NCBI RefSeq assembly: GCF_030503615.1
Contig: NZ_CP129963.1
Location: forward strand, 3,968,001-4,032,000
DNA: 64,000 nt
DNA from: Sphingobacterium sp. BN32
Lineage (GTDB): Bacteria; Bacteroidota; Bacteroidia; Sphingobacteriales; Sphingobacteriaceae
Direction of reading: 5' to 3'
Under the pieces are notes generated by a model. It did not search any database. It saw only the letters and a list, made by a program, of their open reading frames with translations, and had not been told where the DNA came from. Below, piece after piece: positions 21,902 through 31,930 of the stretch (positions are counted from its first letter, which is position 1; every line of letters begins with the position of its first letter). A program made the position numbers and the translations under genes.

Positions 21902-23719
21902 TTACCAATTAGGGTTCTGTTTCCACTTTCCATTTGTCAACTCCAACATTCTTTGTTGAATTGGCAATAGATAATCTCTATTCACTTTAAATCCATATCC
22001 GTTCGGCATCACTTGCTTATACGGGTCTATATATCGCTTAGCGTCATTAGGCTGTCCGCTCAGAAAGAAGTTTACGCTTTTACCGGCTGGAGCTGTATCG
22101 AAATAAAGCAAGGCATCATTGTAGAAACCGGTTGCTGTGTTTTGTACAGCTAGATCGCTTCCTACGAAAAGCGCTCCTAAAGGTCTTTTTCCGACCAATA
22201 ACACATCTGCCGAAGCCCAGCGCATGACATCGTCTAAACGCGTACCTTCAGCTACCATCTCTACTCGACGTTCGCGACGTACAGCCTGCAGGGCTTTCGA
22301 CAAGTTGCGGAATGCATAATCAGCTTGCGTATTATACTCTAGCTCGATGTTCACGGCCGGCATACCGACACGTGATCTCAACGGAGTCAATGACTGCGTC
22401 GCTAAACTAAGGTCGCCGTCTAATTCGATCATCGCTTCCGCATAGTTTAGAAGTACCTCGGCGTAGCGGAAATAAATAACCGGTGCGGCACTCATGCCAT
22501 CATCAGTTGTTGCAGCGATATTATCGTATTCGATATATTTATACATTGGATAGCCAGTCGTATTTCTACTGAAGCCACTCTGATTGATGGGCGGAAAAGG
22601 AGGCACGACGCCACCTGGTCGCAATGGTTGCCCGGAAACACCAGCAGTCTGAAACAATCGAGGATCGCGTAGCGTCGGTTGCAATTCCTGTCCATAGCTC
22701 TTTTGTGCCTGCTCGCGAGCAGCTCCTACAAAAGGCTTCCCATCGCGCGTTAAGTAATCATCTACCAAGCTTAGCGTCAAGCCTATATCACCACCACCAG
22801 TCGATAAATATTTAGAAACACCATGCCCGATATTCTCTGCCGGATTATATCGGCGGAATAAAAGGACTTCTTTATTTCCTCGCAGATCTGTATTGTTGAA
22901 CATATTCTTGTAATCTGCTAGCGGGTTTCCTGTCGATGAAATCTGCCAGCGCCCAGCATCAATTACTTTCTTCGCAGCATCGCGTGCTTGCGTTAAATAT
23001 GCATTAATTTTCTGTGCAGTGACAGCGCTTGAAGCGAATCCAGTTCCTTTTGCTTGATGATATTTTTGCCATGTTCCTTCGTACAAAGCAACACGAGAAG
23101 TCATTGCGAAAGCCACATCTCGATGTACACGCATGCTATTGTTGTTGTTTTGAATAGCAAGTAGTTCACTTGCGCGATCAAGATCCTGCAAAATGGAGTC
23201 AACGACCACCAAACGGCTATCGCGCTGTAAAAAGGTCGATTCATCCTCGGAATTTAGTAAGGTATTGACCCAACTTACATCGCCATATTTTTTTACTAAG
23301 GAAAAATAAAACCAGGCTCTAAAGAAGTAGGCTTCCCCCAAATATTGGTTGATGTCTGCCGCATTCCCCTTAGCTTGTTTGGCTTGATTCAAAAAGAAGT
23401 TCAATCCGCGGATCTGATTATACTCGGTCAATGCTGTTGCATTAGAAATGGTCAGCTGTCCATTCAACCTTGGGTTTACGGTGGTAAAGATCATGTTGTC
23501 TGTACGCGCATCGTCATAAGCAATGCCCTCACCTCCTGTAAAATTTGGATGGTTTGGAAGTTGCTCATAAAACTGATTCATATACAGTCGTAATTCGTTG
23601 ACTGTAGCCAAGCTTCCACTCGTGGAAAGTTGATCTTGTGGCAGTCGATTTAAGAAATCCTTACCACAACTTGTCGTAAAGAATACCCATAAAAAATATA
23701 GATAATGATGTTTTTTCAT
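21902..23719 (-). CDS. SusD/RagB family outer-membrane lipoprotein
   Basis: A lipobox (TTSCGKDFLNRLPQDQLS, Cys near residue 18) begins a 605-residue TPR-rich SusD protein. Typical features are AEAYFFRAWFYFSLVKKYGDV and, near the end, the ALQAVRRERRVEMVAEGTRLDDVMRW segment. SusD proteins sit on the cell surface and bind the glycan as a lid over the SusC channel. The gene begins 11 nt after the susC-like gene, the normal order. Confidence 0.95.
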   Translation of the reverse strand: MKKHHYLYFLWVFFTTSCGKDFLNRLPQDQLSTSGSLATVNELRLYMNQFYEQLPNHPNFTGGEGIAYDDARTDNMIFTTVNPRLNGQLTISNATALTEYNQIRGLNFFLNQAKQAKGNAADINQYLGEAYFFRAWFYFSLVKKYGDVSWVNTLLNSEDESTFLQRDSRLVVVDSILQDLDRASELLAIQNNNNSMRVHRDVAFAMTSRVALYEGTWQKYHQAKGTGFASSAVTAQKINAYLTQARDAAKKVIDAGRWQISSTGNPLADYKNMFNNTDLRGNKEVLLFRRYNPAENIGHGVSKYLSTGGGDIGLTLSLVDDYLTRDGKPFVGAAREQAQKSYGQELQPTLRDPRLFQTAGVSGQPLRPGGVVPPFPPINQSGFSRNTTGYPMYKYIEYDNIAATTDDGMSAAPVIYFRYAEVLLNYAEAMIELDGDLSLATQSLTPLRSRVGMPAVNIELEYNTQADYAFRNLSKALQAVRRERRVEMVAEGTRLDDVMRWASADVLLVGKRPLGALFVGSDLAVQNTATGFYNDALLYFDTAPAGKSVNFFLSGQPNDAKRYIDPYKQVMPNGYGFKVNRDYLLPIQQRMLELTNGKWKQNPNW

Positions 23720-23730
23720 GAGAAATAGCC

Positions 23731-26700
23731 TTAAAATGTGATGTTTACACCAAAAGAATACACCTTGCTCAACGGATATAACTTACCCGTTCCTTGTCCG
23801 CCAACCAATGTTTCAGGATCGAACATTCCAGCGAGCTTTGTGAAGGTCAGCAAGTTGTCGCCCGTGCCAAATACAGTCAATCGATTGATCTTCATACGCT
23901 GTGTCCATTCTATGTTGAACGTATATTGCAGCGTCAGGTTCTTCAAACGGATGTAAGAAGCATTTTGGATATATCGGCTGGCAGGGGATTGTGTTTTATT
24001 GGTATAAGAAGCAATAGCACCGACAGGGGAAGCATAAGGGTTCGGATAGTATGCGTCAGGATTGGTTTCGCTGAAGTAATCTAAATGCTCTTTAAAGACA
24101 GTAACCTGTGCCAAGGAACCAGACCCCCAGAAGTAAGCATCTAAGGCAGCAGGTAGGAAGTCTTGTTTTCCAACACCTTGCCATAACATGCTCAGGCTCC
24201 AATTTTTCCAATTAACGCCTCCAGAAAGGCTAAAGTTATATCGTGCGCTGCTGTTTCCGATAATGCTGTAATCACCCGAATCTCCTACTCTATTTGCACC
24301 GATATCGATCTTGCCATCGCCGTTGATGTCTTCATATTTTACATCGCCAGCCACCCAATCACGTGCAGAAAGATAAGATCTATTCAATGTTGCATTGTAA
24401 TTAGCGGCTTCTTCGGCAGTTTTCAACAGGCTATTTGCTGTAAATCCCCATATCTCACCTACATTCTTACCTTCGTACCAAGCTCCCGCCGGATTAAACC
24501 GCGTAGGGTTTTGGTAGCGAGTTACAACTGAACGGTAGTCGGTCAACATTAAACCTAGATCATAGCTTAAGTCTTCCGAGATATTGTCTTTCCATTTGAT
24601 GGATAGTTCCCATCCGCGGGTTCTCAAATCTGCATTATTCGACTGTGGAGGTGTCGCACCATACATATCTGCTACGTCGCGAGATGGCCCTAACATATCT
24701 TTGGTATTGCGTTGATACCACTCTAATGTTCCCGATAGACGGTTTTCTAACATCGCGTAATCTATTCCGACGTTCGTGCTTTGGACTTTCTCCCAAGTAA
24801 TCAAAGGGTTGAAAGCACCTGGCGCTTGAATATAGCTTTCGCGCTCGTCGCCAAAATAGTAGCGGCCGCCAGTTCCCAATCCAGGAACAACGATATTCAT
24901 GTTCTCTAGGTAGGCGTACATGTTTGCACCCGCTTGATTTCCTAGATTACCATAGGATCCGCGTAGCTTTAACTGATTCAGCCAAGGCAAGCTGTTCTTC
25001 ACAAATTGTTCCTCGCTGATGTTATACGCCGCAGAAACAGATGGGAAAAATCCCCATCGCTGGTCGCTCGCAAAGCGAGAAGACCCGTCGTAACGTCCGT
25101 TAAGTTCTAAAAGGAACTTGCTGTTGAAATTATAGTTGATACGCGCGAAGAAACCTCTTGTTGCCCAGTGGTTCCTTACTTCGGAAGAGGCTTTGGTGCC
25201 TGTCGCCAGGTCTGTTCCCGGACGGTCGAAACTGATCAACTCCGTCGCTGAAGCGCCAAGCTCTTTGTATTGATTGTATTCTTGTTGGAAACCTGCCGTT
25301 AAATCAAATTGATGTTTGTCTACAGCGACTTTATAATTGGTATAGATATTCGGTGTGATGTAGGTTTGCTCATACATGGTACGAGCAAAGCTACCCGCTA
25401 GCGGAATATTAAATTCCGAACGGTTCATGGTAATCGGCGTACCATCAACGCCATAAATTGTACCAGGAACTTTAAGGGTCGAGCCTTCAAAATTTCGCTT
25501 GCTGAAGTTCAAATCAGCGAATATTTTCCAGTCCTTTGCAGGTGTTATCTCTAAGCCACCAAGGATAACAAGGGCCGCATTATTACTTTTATCTTGTGAG
25601 CCGGATTGCAGATAAGGAACGAAGGATTGCTCTGTAAAATTACCATAGAAATCATATGGCGATACGTTTGGACGCATACGGGCAAGGTTGTGAAAGAATA
25701 AGCCTTCATAGCCTGCTAACGGCGATTGATTCTGATTGTGCGTGTACTTCACATTGCTTTTTAATTTGATAAAATCTGCTAATTGTGAATTTACAGACAC
25801 ATTTACATTATAGCGTTTGTAGTCTATATCCGCATAACGTAGTGCTCCATCCTCTTGGTAAACACCTCCGGAAACGTAGAATTGCGTTCCATCATTTCCA
25901 CCACTTAGGTTCATGGTATAATTCTGGCGAAGTGCATACGGTTTGTAATGAAAATTAAACCAATCTGTATTCGCTACCCCATTTGCACTGTTCTCCCAGC
26001 TGCCGTAATTGTTGGAATTTACTTCCGGGAATATGGAAACCGAGCCAGGGTTATCGATATATTGCTGCAAAAGGGCAATCTTCTCTTCGGAATATTGCTT
26101 CGTGCCCAATGCGTTGAAAGTTGCTGCATTGAAATAATTTGCAAAGTCTACAGAATTGACCATATCCGGTAGATTTACCGGTGAAGTGAAACCTGTATTC
26201 GAGCTGAAGTTGATTTGCTTTCTACCTGATGCACCTTTTTTTGTTGTTACTAAGATAACACCGTATGCCGCGCGAGAACCATAGATTGCTGAAGCAGATG
26301 CATCTTTGAGTACGGAGATATTTTCTATATCGTTAGGATTGACATCAGCCAGCGACATCTCCATTCCATCTACCAACACATAAGGCTGATCCGAACCGCT
26401 TAAGTTCCCTGTACCACGTACGTTCAGTTTGAAAGATTGTCCGGGCTTTGTCGCACCATTAACACTTACATTCAGACCAGGCATGGTTCCCTGCAAACTT
26501 TGTGTCGCATTGACCACTGGTCGATTTGCAATCTGGTCGCCAGATATCGTTGCTACGGAACCGGTTAAATTAACACGCTTTTGCGTACCATAACCTACCA
26601 CAACAACCTCTTCCAACTGGGCAAGATCCTCAGCGAGGGTTACCTGCATCGGTTGTCCGGTAAATGGTATTTCTTGGCTCAAGAAACTAACGTAACTAAA

Positions 26701-27225
26701 GATCAAGACAGGGTTATTCCCTTCTGTTTCTAACGAGAACTGACCATCGCTATTCGTGCTTGTGGAACGTTCGGTCCCTTTTTGCTTAACAGACACGGCT
26801 ACGAGCGGGTTTCCATGTTGATCTTTAACATTCCCTGAAGCTATATTGGATTGTTCATTATTCTTTTCAATCAAGACGCGGTTCGTTCCTACTAAGGTCA
26901 TTTGGAAGTTCTGCGCTTTCAATATTGGACGCAAAAGCTCGCGCCAATCTTTCTTTTCAACGCGGATATCTGCGATACGGATATCGCGAATAGCATTGTC
27001 GTTGTAGATGAATGATACTGCGGTCTGCTCTTCGATTGAGTTGAGCAGATTTTTGAGCTTCACATCTTTAAATTGCATGGAAACTTTATTCTGTGCTTTG
27101 GATTCGCTAGCCATGCTGTCGGCAGCAAAAGCTAACATAAAAATCAGGATAAATTTGACCATCAAGAGCCACTTTACGTAATTAGGAATGGGCACACGAC
27201 TTAGTTCATGTGATTTTTTTTTCAT
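23731..27225 (-). CDS. SusC/RagA TonB-linked outer-membrane transporter with STN domain
   Basis: A signal region (to about 42) is followed by an STN domain (47-118, VSMQFKDVKLKNLLNSIEEQ), a carboxypeptidase-regulatory-like beta domain (128-190), the TonB box EEVVVVGYG (195-203), a plug and a large beta barrel ending FGVNITF. The N-terminal STN domain is used for signalling to an anti-sigma factor, and the FecR and ECF sigma genes lie directly upstream. It imports the glycan fragments captured by the SusD partner. It is complete at 1164 residues. Confidence 0.95.
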   Translation of the reverse strand: MKKKSHELSRVPIPNYVKWLLMVKFILIFMLAFAADSMASESKAQNKVSMQFKDVKLKNLLNSIEEQTAVSFIYNDNAIRDIRIADIRVEKKDWRELLRPILKAQNFQMTLVGTNRVLIEKNNEQSNIASGNVKDQHGNPLVAVSVKQKGTERSTSTNSDGQFSLETEGNNPVLIFSYVSFLSQEIPFTGQPMQVTLAEDLAQLEEVVVVGYGTQKRVNLTGSVATISGDQIANRPVVNATQSLQGTMPGLNVSVNGATKPGQSFKLNVRGTGNLSGSDQPYVLVDGMEMSLADVNPNDIENISVLKDASASAIYGSRAAYGVILVTTKKGASGRKQINFSSNTGFTSPVNLPDMVNSVDFANYFNAATFNALGTKQYSEEKIALLQQYIDNPGSVSIFPEVNSNNYGSWENSANGVANTDWFNFHYKPYALRQNYTMNLSGGNDGTQFYVSGGVYQEDGALRYADIDYKRYNVNVSVNSQLADFIKLKSNVKYTHNQNQSPLAGYEGLFFHNLARMRPNVSPYDFYGNFTEQSFVPYLQSGSQDKSNNAALVILGGLEITPAKDWKIFADLNFSKRNFEGSTLKVPGTIYGVDGTPITMNRSEFNIPLAGSFARTMYEQTYITPNIYTNYKVAVDKHQFDLTAGFQQEYNQYKELGASATELISFDRPGTDLATGTKASSEVRNHWATRGFFARINYNFNSKFLLELNGRYDGSSRFASDQRWGFFPSVSAAYNISEEQFVKNSLPWLNQLKLRGSYGNLGNQAGANMYAYLENMNIVVPGLGTGGRYYFGDERESYIQAPGAFNPLITWEKVQSTNVGIDYAMLENRLSGTLEWYQRNTKDMLGPSRDVADMYGATPPQSNNADLRTRGWELSIKWKDNISEDLSYDLGLMLTDYRSVVTRYQNPTRFNPAGAWYEGKNVGEIWGFTANSLLKTAEEAANYNATLNRSYLSARDWVAGDVKYEDINGDGKIDIGANRVGDSGDYSIIGNSSARYNFSLSGGVNWKNWSLSMLWQGVGKQDFLPAALDAYFWGSGSLAQVTVFKEHLDYFSETNPDAYYPNPYASPVGAIASYTNKTQSPASRYIQNASYIRLKNLTLQYTFNIEWTQRMKINRLTVFGTGDNLLTFTKLAGMFDPETLVGGQGTGKLYPLSKVYSFGVNITF

Positions 27226-27299
27226 AAATTTAGTTTTTTAATTAATCAGATTTGAGCATCCAACTTTCCTAGGGCGAGATGCTCATGGTTAAATCATTT

Positions 27300-27326
27300 G
27301 GGTATTCCTTTTCCAAAGGGATACCC
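27300..27326 (+). terminator. Hairpin between the anti-sigma and susC genes
   Basis: Arms at 27300-27311 and 27315-27326 are complementary except for one wobble. The T-run lies on the plus strand, so on the minus strand it would act as a weak attenuator or processing site between fecR and susC rather than a clean terminator. Confidence 0.45.
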
Positions 27327-27350
27327 TTTTTTGTGTTTATCTTCTATCTT

Positions 27351-28427
27351 TTATTTGATAATTATGGTCTCTCCTTTCATCGTATAATTAAGGTTTTTAT
27401 TAGTTTTTTGAAGTATTGACAAGACTTGCTGACAGGTTGGTTCCTCAAAAACTCCTGTGAAGGCTTGTTCTTTTAATTGATCATTTTCTACGATAATGGT
27501 CACGTCGTACCAGCGTTCAAGCCTTTTTACAACTTCCGCTAAGCGATCTGCTTTGAACACCAATTTATTCTCGGTCCAAAGTGCATCTAAGGCTTTGTTG
27601 TCTTTTTTCTCGACGTTGCGGAAAGCGACAGTATGCTGAATAGCGGTTGTATCTGCCAGAGCTAAACTCACCTTTCCATTGACTTCCTTACGAGCAATCT
27701 CTATCCTATCGCCGGGTTTCATTACGAAGTCCTTGCTGCCTTTGCTTTCGTTCAAGGTTAGTTTTACTTTTCCTTCTATCAAGGAAGTCACAACTTGTCC
27801 TTGATCCGGATAGGCCTGTAGGTTGAAAATAGTTCCTACGACATTAACATCGACTTCGCCCACTTTTACTTTCATCGGCAGCGCCGTATTCTTCGCCACC
27901 GAGAAGTAACCCTCACCCAACAGCTGTAAGTTGCGATGTTCTTTCCCATAGCCCTGCTTCAACATCAACTTACTATCACTATTGAGCCAAACCTCCGTTC
28001 CGTCGACTAACTTAAAGTATTTACGTTCGCCTTTGTGAGTGGTCAATTCCATGCAATCGCCATCGACTGCTGGAGTTTCTTTGGTTTTATATAGATAGAA
28101 CACTGAAAAAATCAGCAATACCGCAGCGGCCGCCTGCAAGAATTTCTTCCAAGGGGAGATGCGCGCTATTGGTTTTGTTGGATTTGATGCTACGCTACCA
28201 GGGATATCATTAGGTCTGGACTTCTCATAAAGTACTTCTAACTCCAATCTGTCCTGCTCCGTCTCTGCTTCCGATAGCAGGTACTCGTATAGTATCACGC
28301 GGTCGGGATCTTGCAATAGCAACTCTTGCAACCTGATCTGCTGATCGGCTGACAGTTTGTTAGCGAGTGCTAAATTCAATAAACTAAGAAATTCTTCGTC
28401 CGTGTGATTCATACTTTTGGTCTTCAC
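27351..28427 (-). CDS. FecR-family anti-sigma factor
   Basis: The 358-residue protein has a cytoplasmic N-terminus and one membrane helix (about 95-113, KFLQAAAAVLLIFSVFYLYK). It then has a periplasmic FecR domain (LVDGTEVWLNSDSKLML and VDVNVVGTIFNLQAYP) and a C-terminal DUF4974 domain (KLVFKADRLAEVVKRLERWYD). FecR proteins hold an ECF sigma until the STN domain of their transporter signals substrate. It lies between its sigma gene and the transporter, so all three form one switch. Confidence 0.92.
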   Translation of the reverse strand: MKTKSMNHTDEEFLSLLNLALANKLSADQQIRLQELLLQDPDRVILYEYLLSEAETEQDRLELEVLYEKSRPNDIPGSVASNPTKPIARISPWKKFLQAAAAVLLIFSVFYLYKTKETPAVDGDCMELTTHKGERKYFKLVDGTEVWLNSDSKLMLKQGYGKEHRNLQLLGEGYFSVAKNTALPMKVKVGEVDVNVVGTIFNLQAYPDQGQVVTSLIEGKVKLTLNESKGSKDFVMKPGDRIEIARKEVNGKVSLALADTTAIQHTVAFRNVEKKDNKALDALWTENKLVFKADRLAEVVKRLERWYDVTIIVENDQLKEQAFTGVFEEPTCQQVLSILQKTNKNLNYTMKGETIIIK

Positions 28428-28519
28428 TCACATAGACACATGAGGTCGATAAAATCACCAATCGATTATCGGAAATTCCGAGAAAAGGAGATAAAAGACT
28501 GATACTAAGCGATAAAAAA

Positions 28520-29065
28520 TTATCTATTTTTTAGGGATTGCCAGATTTTTGCGAGTGCGATCTGAATATGTCGATCAACGGTATTCTTGGAGATGTTCAT
28601 TATTTCCGCTGCTTCTTGGTAGCTACGAGACTCTTCTTTAACGAGAAGAAAAGCTTGCTTTGTTTTCTGAGGCAGTGCGTCGATGGCCTGTCGTATTTCT
28701 TTAACCCGTTCACTTTCCATCATTAGGCGCTCGGGATCCGGGAACTCTATGTTCATTTCCGCGAAATCGTCAGGAACAAGATAAACAGGTTGATTTAATC
28801 GTAATAAATTGAGGCATCTGTTTTTCACCATCCGTAGGAGGTAGCCTTCCACGGAAGAGACATGCATGAGGTCGCTTCCTAAATGCCACATCTTCCACAT
28901 CACTTCCGAACAGACGTCCTGCGCGAGTGCGTAGTCTTTTAGAAAACCAAAGGCATACCGCTCAAGAACTTTGTAGTTCCTAAGGAAATAAGATTTAAAA
29001 ACCATCTCATCTCTATATTGCGCAATGCGTTCCTTTTCCAGGGAAGTTAGTGGTTTAAACGGCAT
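28520..29065 (-). CDS. ECF-type RNA polymerase sigma factor
   Basis: I prefer ATG 29065 (MPFKPLTSLEKERIAQ) because the longer frame to 29113 adds an untypical Cys-rich start. Region 2 reads YALAQDVCSEVMWKMW. Region 4 is the helix-turn-helix SYQEAAEIMNISKNTVDRHI. It directs RNA polymerase to the susCD operon when released by the downstream FecR protein. The family assignment is firm; the exact promoter it recognises is not visible. Confidence 0.9.
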   Translation of the reverse strand: MPFKPLTSLEKERIAQYRDEMVFKSYFLRNYKVLERYAFGFLKDYALAQDVCSEVMWKMWHLGSDLMHVSSVEGYLLRMVKNRCLNLLRLNQPVYLVPDDFAEMNIEFPDPERLMMESERVKEIRQAIDALPQKTKQAFLLVKEESRSYQEAAEIMNISKNTVDRHIQIALAKIWQSLKNR

Positions 29066-29549
29066 TTTTTTCACAGTGACTTCGCAAGATAAGAATTTTA
29101 ATACAAACAGCATTGGAAAAGCAATGAAGCGGAATCCTTCGCTAGCAGATTGGAATTTGGCTTAATCAGGTTAGTTTTTTACCAGCACAGGCTTTCATGG
29201 ATTTGAATATCCAGATTGCAACAACTCGCGATTTAAAATCGAATTACATGGATTTACTCCAACATTCCTTAAAAAAAATACCGGCATCGTTTGCGTAGAT
29301 TTTTAATCTTAGTAACCCTTGATTTTCGTAGATTGTTATAAAAGAGCGAGGCTTATCCTTGCTCGTATAAAATTATAAACTTGTCAATTTTTTCTTGGTC
29401 AAACATGGGCTATGATTTGTATCTGTAGCACCGAAGAAATTTTAATTTCGAGAAATTCCGTCGATTGCTTTGCCTTCGAAAAACCAACTAAACCAAAGTA
29501 AAATCGCTACTGTGTTTTTACAGCATTTACTAATGAAAAACAATTTATC
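29066..29549. other. Intergenic region between divergent sigma and oxidoreductase genes
   Basis: About 480 nt without a gene. A short hairpin GAGCGAGG/CCTTGCTC lies near 29344-29364, with no T-run. Nothing else stands out, and the promoters of the two divergent genes should lie here. Confidence 0.4.
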
Positions 29550-30941
29550 ATGGATAGTATTTCAAGAAAAACATTTTTAAAGACCTTATCGCTATTGAGC
29601 ATAGGGACGATGGTCAACCTTCCTACTGATGCTTTTGGATTAAATCGAAAACTTCGCGTCGTACTCGTTGGTACCGGGATTCGAGGAATTACATTCTGGG
29701 GACGTCGATTGGTTGAGCAGTTTCCTGAAACGCTCGAATTTGTCGGTTTAAGCGACATCAATCCAGGGCGCCTAAAGTATGCGAATGAGTATATGGGGGT
29801 ATCTTGTCCTACCTTCGTAAATTATGACGAGATGCTACGTAAGACAAAGCCAGATTTAATCATGGTCTGTACGACCGATGCCTCTCATCACGAACTTATT
29901 ATCAAAGGTTTGGCTTATTGTGATGTTTTAACGGAAAAACCATTAACTATCGATGAAGTAAAGGCACAAGCAATCATTGATGCGGAGAAAAAATATGGGA
30001 AGAATGTGATTGTTGGTTTCAATTACCGTTGGAGCCCTTACATGACCAAAATTAAACAGCTTATTTCAGAAGGCGCGATTGGCCAGGTCACTTCTGTGGA
30101 TTTCAACTGGTACTTGAACACTCATCATGGCGCTTCTTATTTCCGCCGCTGGCACGGATTGATGAATAAAGGTGGCTCCTTATGGATTCACAAAGCAACA
30201 CACCACTTTGATTTGCTGAATTGGTGGTTATCGGCAGAACCGGAAGAGGTTTTTGCATATGGTGCTTTAGAGCATTATGGTAAAAATGGTCCATTCCGCG
30301 GAAAGAACTGTCGCTCGTGTGATCATAAAAAAGACTGCGCTTATTATTGGGACATTACGAAGGATAAACAAGCAATGAATCTATATGTAGCGAACGAGAA
30401 CTATGATGGCTATCTTCGAGATGGCTGCGTTTATCGAAATGAAATCGACATTTACGATAAGATGTCCGCACAGATCAAATACAAAAATGGCGTAATCGCT
30501 AATTACTCTCTAACCACCTATTCTCCATATGAAGGGTGGCGAATTGCATTCAATGGGCAGAAAGGTAGAATTGATGCTTGGCTAGATATTCCTTTTATCA
30601 AAGGAGAGAGTTTAAGCCAAGAGGAATTGCACGCTGCTGAGATGCAACAGGCGAACAGTGACACTACGCAATCGCAGCTTATTTTGTTCAGAAACTGGGA
30701 AAAATATGAGGTCGTTACAGTTTCTAGCGAGCGTAGTGGCCATGGTGGTGGCGACCGCCGTTTGCAGGAGGATTTGTTTTTAAAGAAGTCGGCTGAAGAT
30801 CCTTACGACCACAGAGCCAATCTGAGGGATGGCGTTTTGTCGGTGCTGATCGGTGTGGCTGCTAGAAAAAGTATAGAAGCAGGAAAACCGATTCAAATTG
30901 GGTCGCTGACAGACTTGGAGCCGGAGATAAAGAAGAGTTAA
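29550..30941 (+). CDS. Gfo/Idh/MocA family oxidoreductase
   Basis: The protein starts with an SRKTFLK sequence and a hydrophobic segment (SRKTFLKTLSLLSIGT), reminiscent of a twin-arginine-like or other export signal. A Rossmann fold follows, with VLVGTGIRG near residue 40 and EKPLT near 132. Then comes the C-terminal alpha/beta domain with HHFDLLNWW. A Cys cluster (CRSCDHKKDC, about 253-262) is an unusual insertion and may bind metal. Members oxidise or reduce sugars or sugar acids with NAD(P). The actual substrate is unknown. Confidence 0.85.
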   Translation: MDSISRKTFLKTLSLLSIGTMVNLPTDAFGLNRKLRVVLVGTGIRGITFWGRRLVEQFPETLEFVGLSDINPGRLKYANEYMGVSCPTFVNYDEMLRKTKPDLIMVCTTDASHHELIIKGLAYCDVLTEKPLTIDEVKAQAIIDAEKKYGKNVIVGFNYRWSPYMTKIKQLISEGAIGQVTSVDFNWYLNTHHGASYFRRWHGLMNKGGSLWIHKATHHFDLLNWWLSAEPEEVFAYGALEHYGKNGPFRGKNCRSCDHKKDCAYYWDITKDKQAMNLYVANENYDGYLRDGCVYRNEIDIYDKMSAQIKYKNGVIANYSLTTYSPYEGWRIAFNGQKGRIDAWLDIPFIKGESLSQEELHAAEMQQANSDTTQSQLILFRNWEKYEVVTVSSERSGHGGGDRRLQEDLFLKKSAEDPYDHRANLRDGVLSVLIGVAARKSIEAGKPIQIGSLTDLEPEIKKS

Positions 30942-31011
30942 GGGTTTGAGGGGGGGGGATTATCTTGAAGTTTCAACCAATTTTGAGCGTTAAATGAAAA
31001 GAAGGTCTCCC

Positions 31012-31455
31012 TCAACGAGATGTCATGGACTTCAATTTATGAAAAAGGCGTCGAAACGGGCGAAATGCGAACCATCCGGCAGAGAGGAACTTAGATGTGG
31101 TCGTGACTTTATTTGCTATGCCATCCTTGCCTTCATAGGAAGTCAGAATGGCGATTAGATCATCTTTATTCACTTTTTCAATCTGTGCGAGATTTCCATC
31201 GCCCACGAGAAATAGGTAATTCTTATTTTTAAATAGAACACGATGTAATATCCAGCCCGTCCGCCAACGCGCAAGAACGACGTCGCCCATCGTCGCGTCT
31301 TCGAATTTTATGGGGGCGACGGTTATTTTACATCCATCCAGAATAAAAGGTTGCATGCTACGTCCTTTCAATCGGAACTGTACCGACTTCCCTTGGGCAA
31401 TCAAATCCTCTAAGCCCTCGAAAAAGCTTTGATTATTAAAGGTAATATTGGTCAT
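31012..31455 (-). CDS. S24/S26-type peptidase-like protein
   Basis: The 147-residue protein contains LKGRSMQPFILDG (residues about 29-41), the Ser motif of S24/S26 peptidases. The later RWRTGWILHRV segment resembles the basic-residue motif. The length is shorter than typical type I signal peptidases and no membrane helix is visible, so this is probably a small S24-like processing protein. It follows ybeY by 38 nt. Its role and substrate are not known. Confidence 0.7.
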   Translation of the reverse strand: MTNITFNNQSFFEGLEDLIAQGKSVQFRLKGRSMQPFILDGCKITVAPIKFEDATMGDVVLARWRTGWILHRVLFKNKNYLFLVGDGNLAQIEKVNKDDLIAILTSYEGKDGIANKVTTTSKFLSAGWFAFRPFRRLFHKLKSMTSR

Positions 31456-31493
31456 CGATGCTAATCATACTTACTTATGGACAAAAGGTAATC

Positions 31494-31928
31494 TTAAAAC
31501 GCTCTCGCTTTGAGATATTGATCTTCTTTTTGCGTCATTAGTGCTTTATCTTCTTTTTTCTTATCGTAGTATCCACACAAGTGCAAAACGCCGTGGATAA
31601 TGACACGATGAAGTTCGTCGCGTTCTGCAACAGCAAACTTCTCTGCATTTTCACGAATACGATCGATAGAGATAAAGATATCGCCGGCGATGATGTCTTC
31701 CTCTTCAGAAGAGTCGAAGGTTACGATATCGGTATAGGTATCATGATCCAAATATTGCTTATTGATTGTCAGTAAATACTCGTCAGAGCAGAAAATGAAA
31801 TTGAGTTCTGCTACGCGAATAAAATCTTCATTTTTTATCGTTTGGTTGATCCATTCACGTACCTTTTGTTTTTCTTTTAAGGTGAATGCGATGTCTTCTG
31901 AAAAAAAATGTATATTCTTAAGAGCCAT
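31494..31928 (-). CDS. ybeY: Endoribonuclease YbeY (rRNA maturation)
   Basis: The zinc-binding region is HGVLHLCGYYDKKKED near residue 107, a Bacteroidetes version of the HxxxHxxGYDH motif, and YTDIVTFDSSEEEDIIAGDIFIS lies in the middle. YbeY matures 16S rRNA and takes part in ribosome quality control. The size (144) is normal. It starts 2 nt after ruvX, so the pair is translationally linked. Confidence 0.9.
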   Translation of the reverse strand: MALKNIHFFSEDIAFTLKEKQKVREWINQTIKNEDFIRVAELNFIFCSDEYLLTINKQYLDHDTYTDIVTFDSSEEEDIIAGDIFISIDRIRENAEKFAVAERDELHRVIIHGVLHLCGYYDKKKEDKALMTQKEDQYLKARAF

Positions 31929-31930
31929 TG

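Noticed and set aside
24000-27000. Plus-strand ORFs within the susC-like gene
   Set aside because: Antisense shadows of a full-length conserved transporter.
30950-30958. G9 homopolymer just after the oxidoreductase gene
   Set aside because: It lies outside any coding region or promoter, so phase variation of a gene is not supported.
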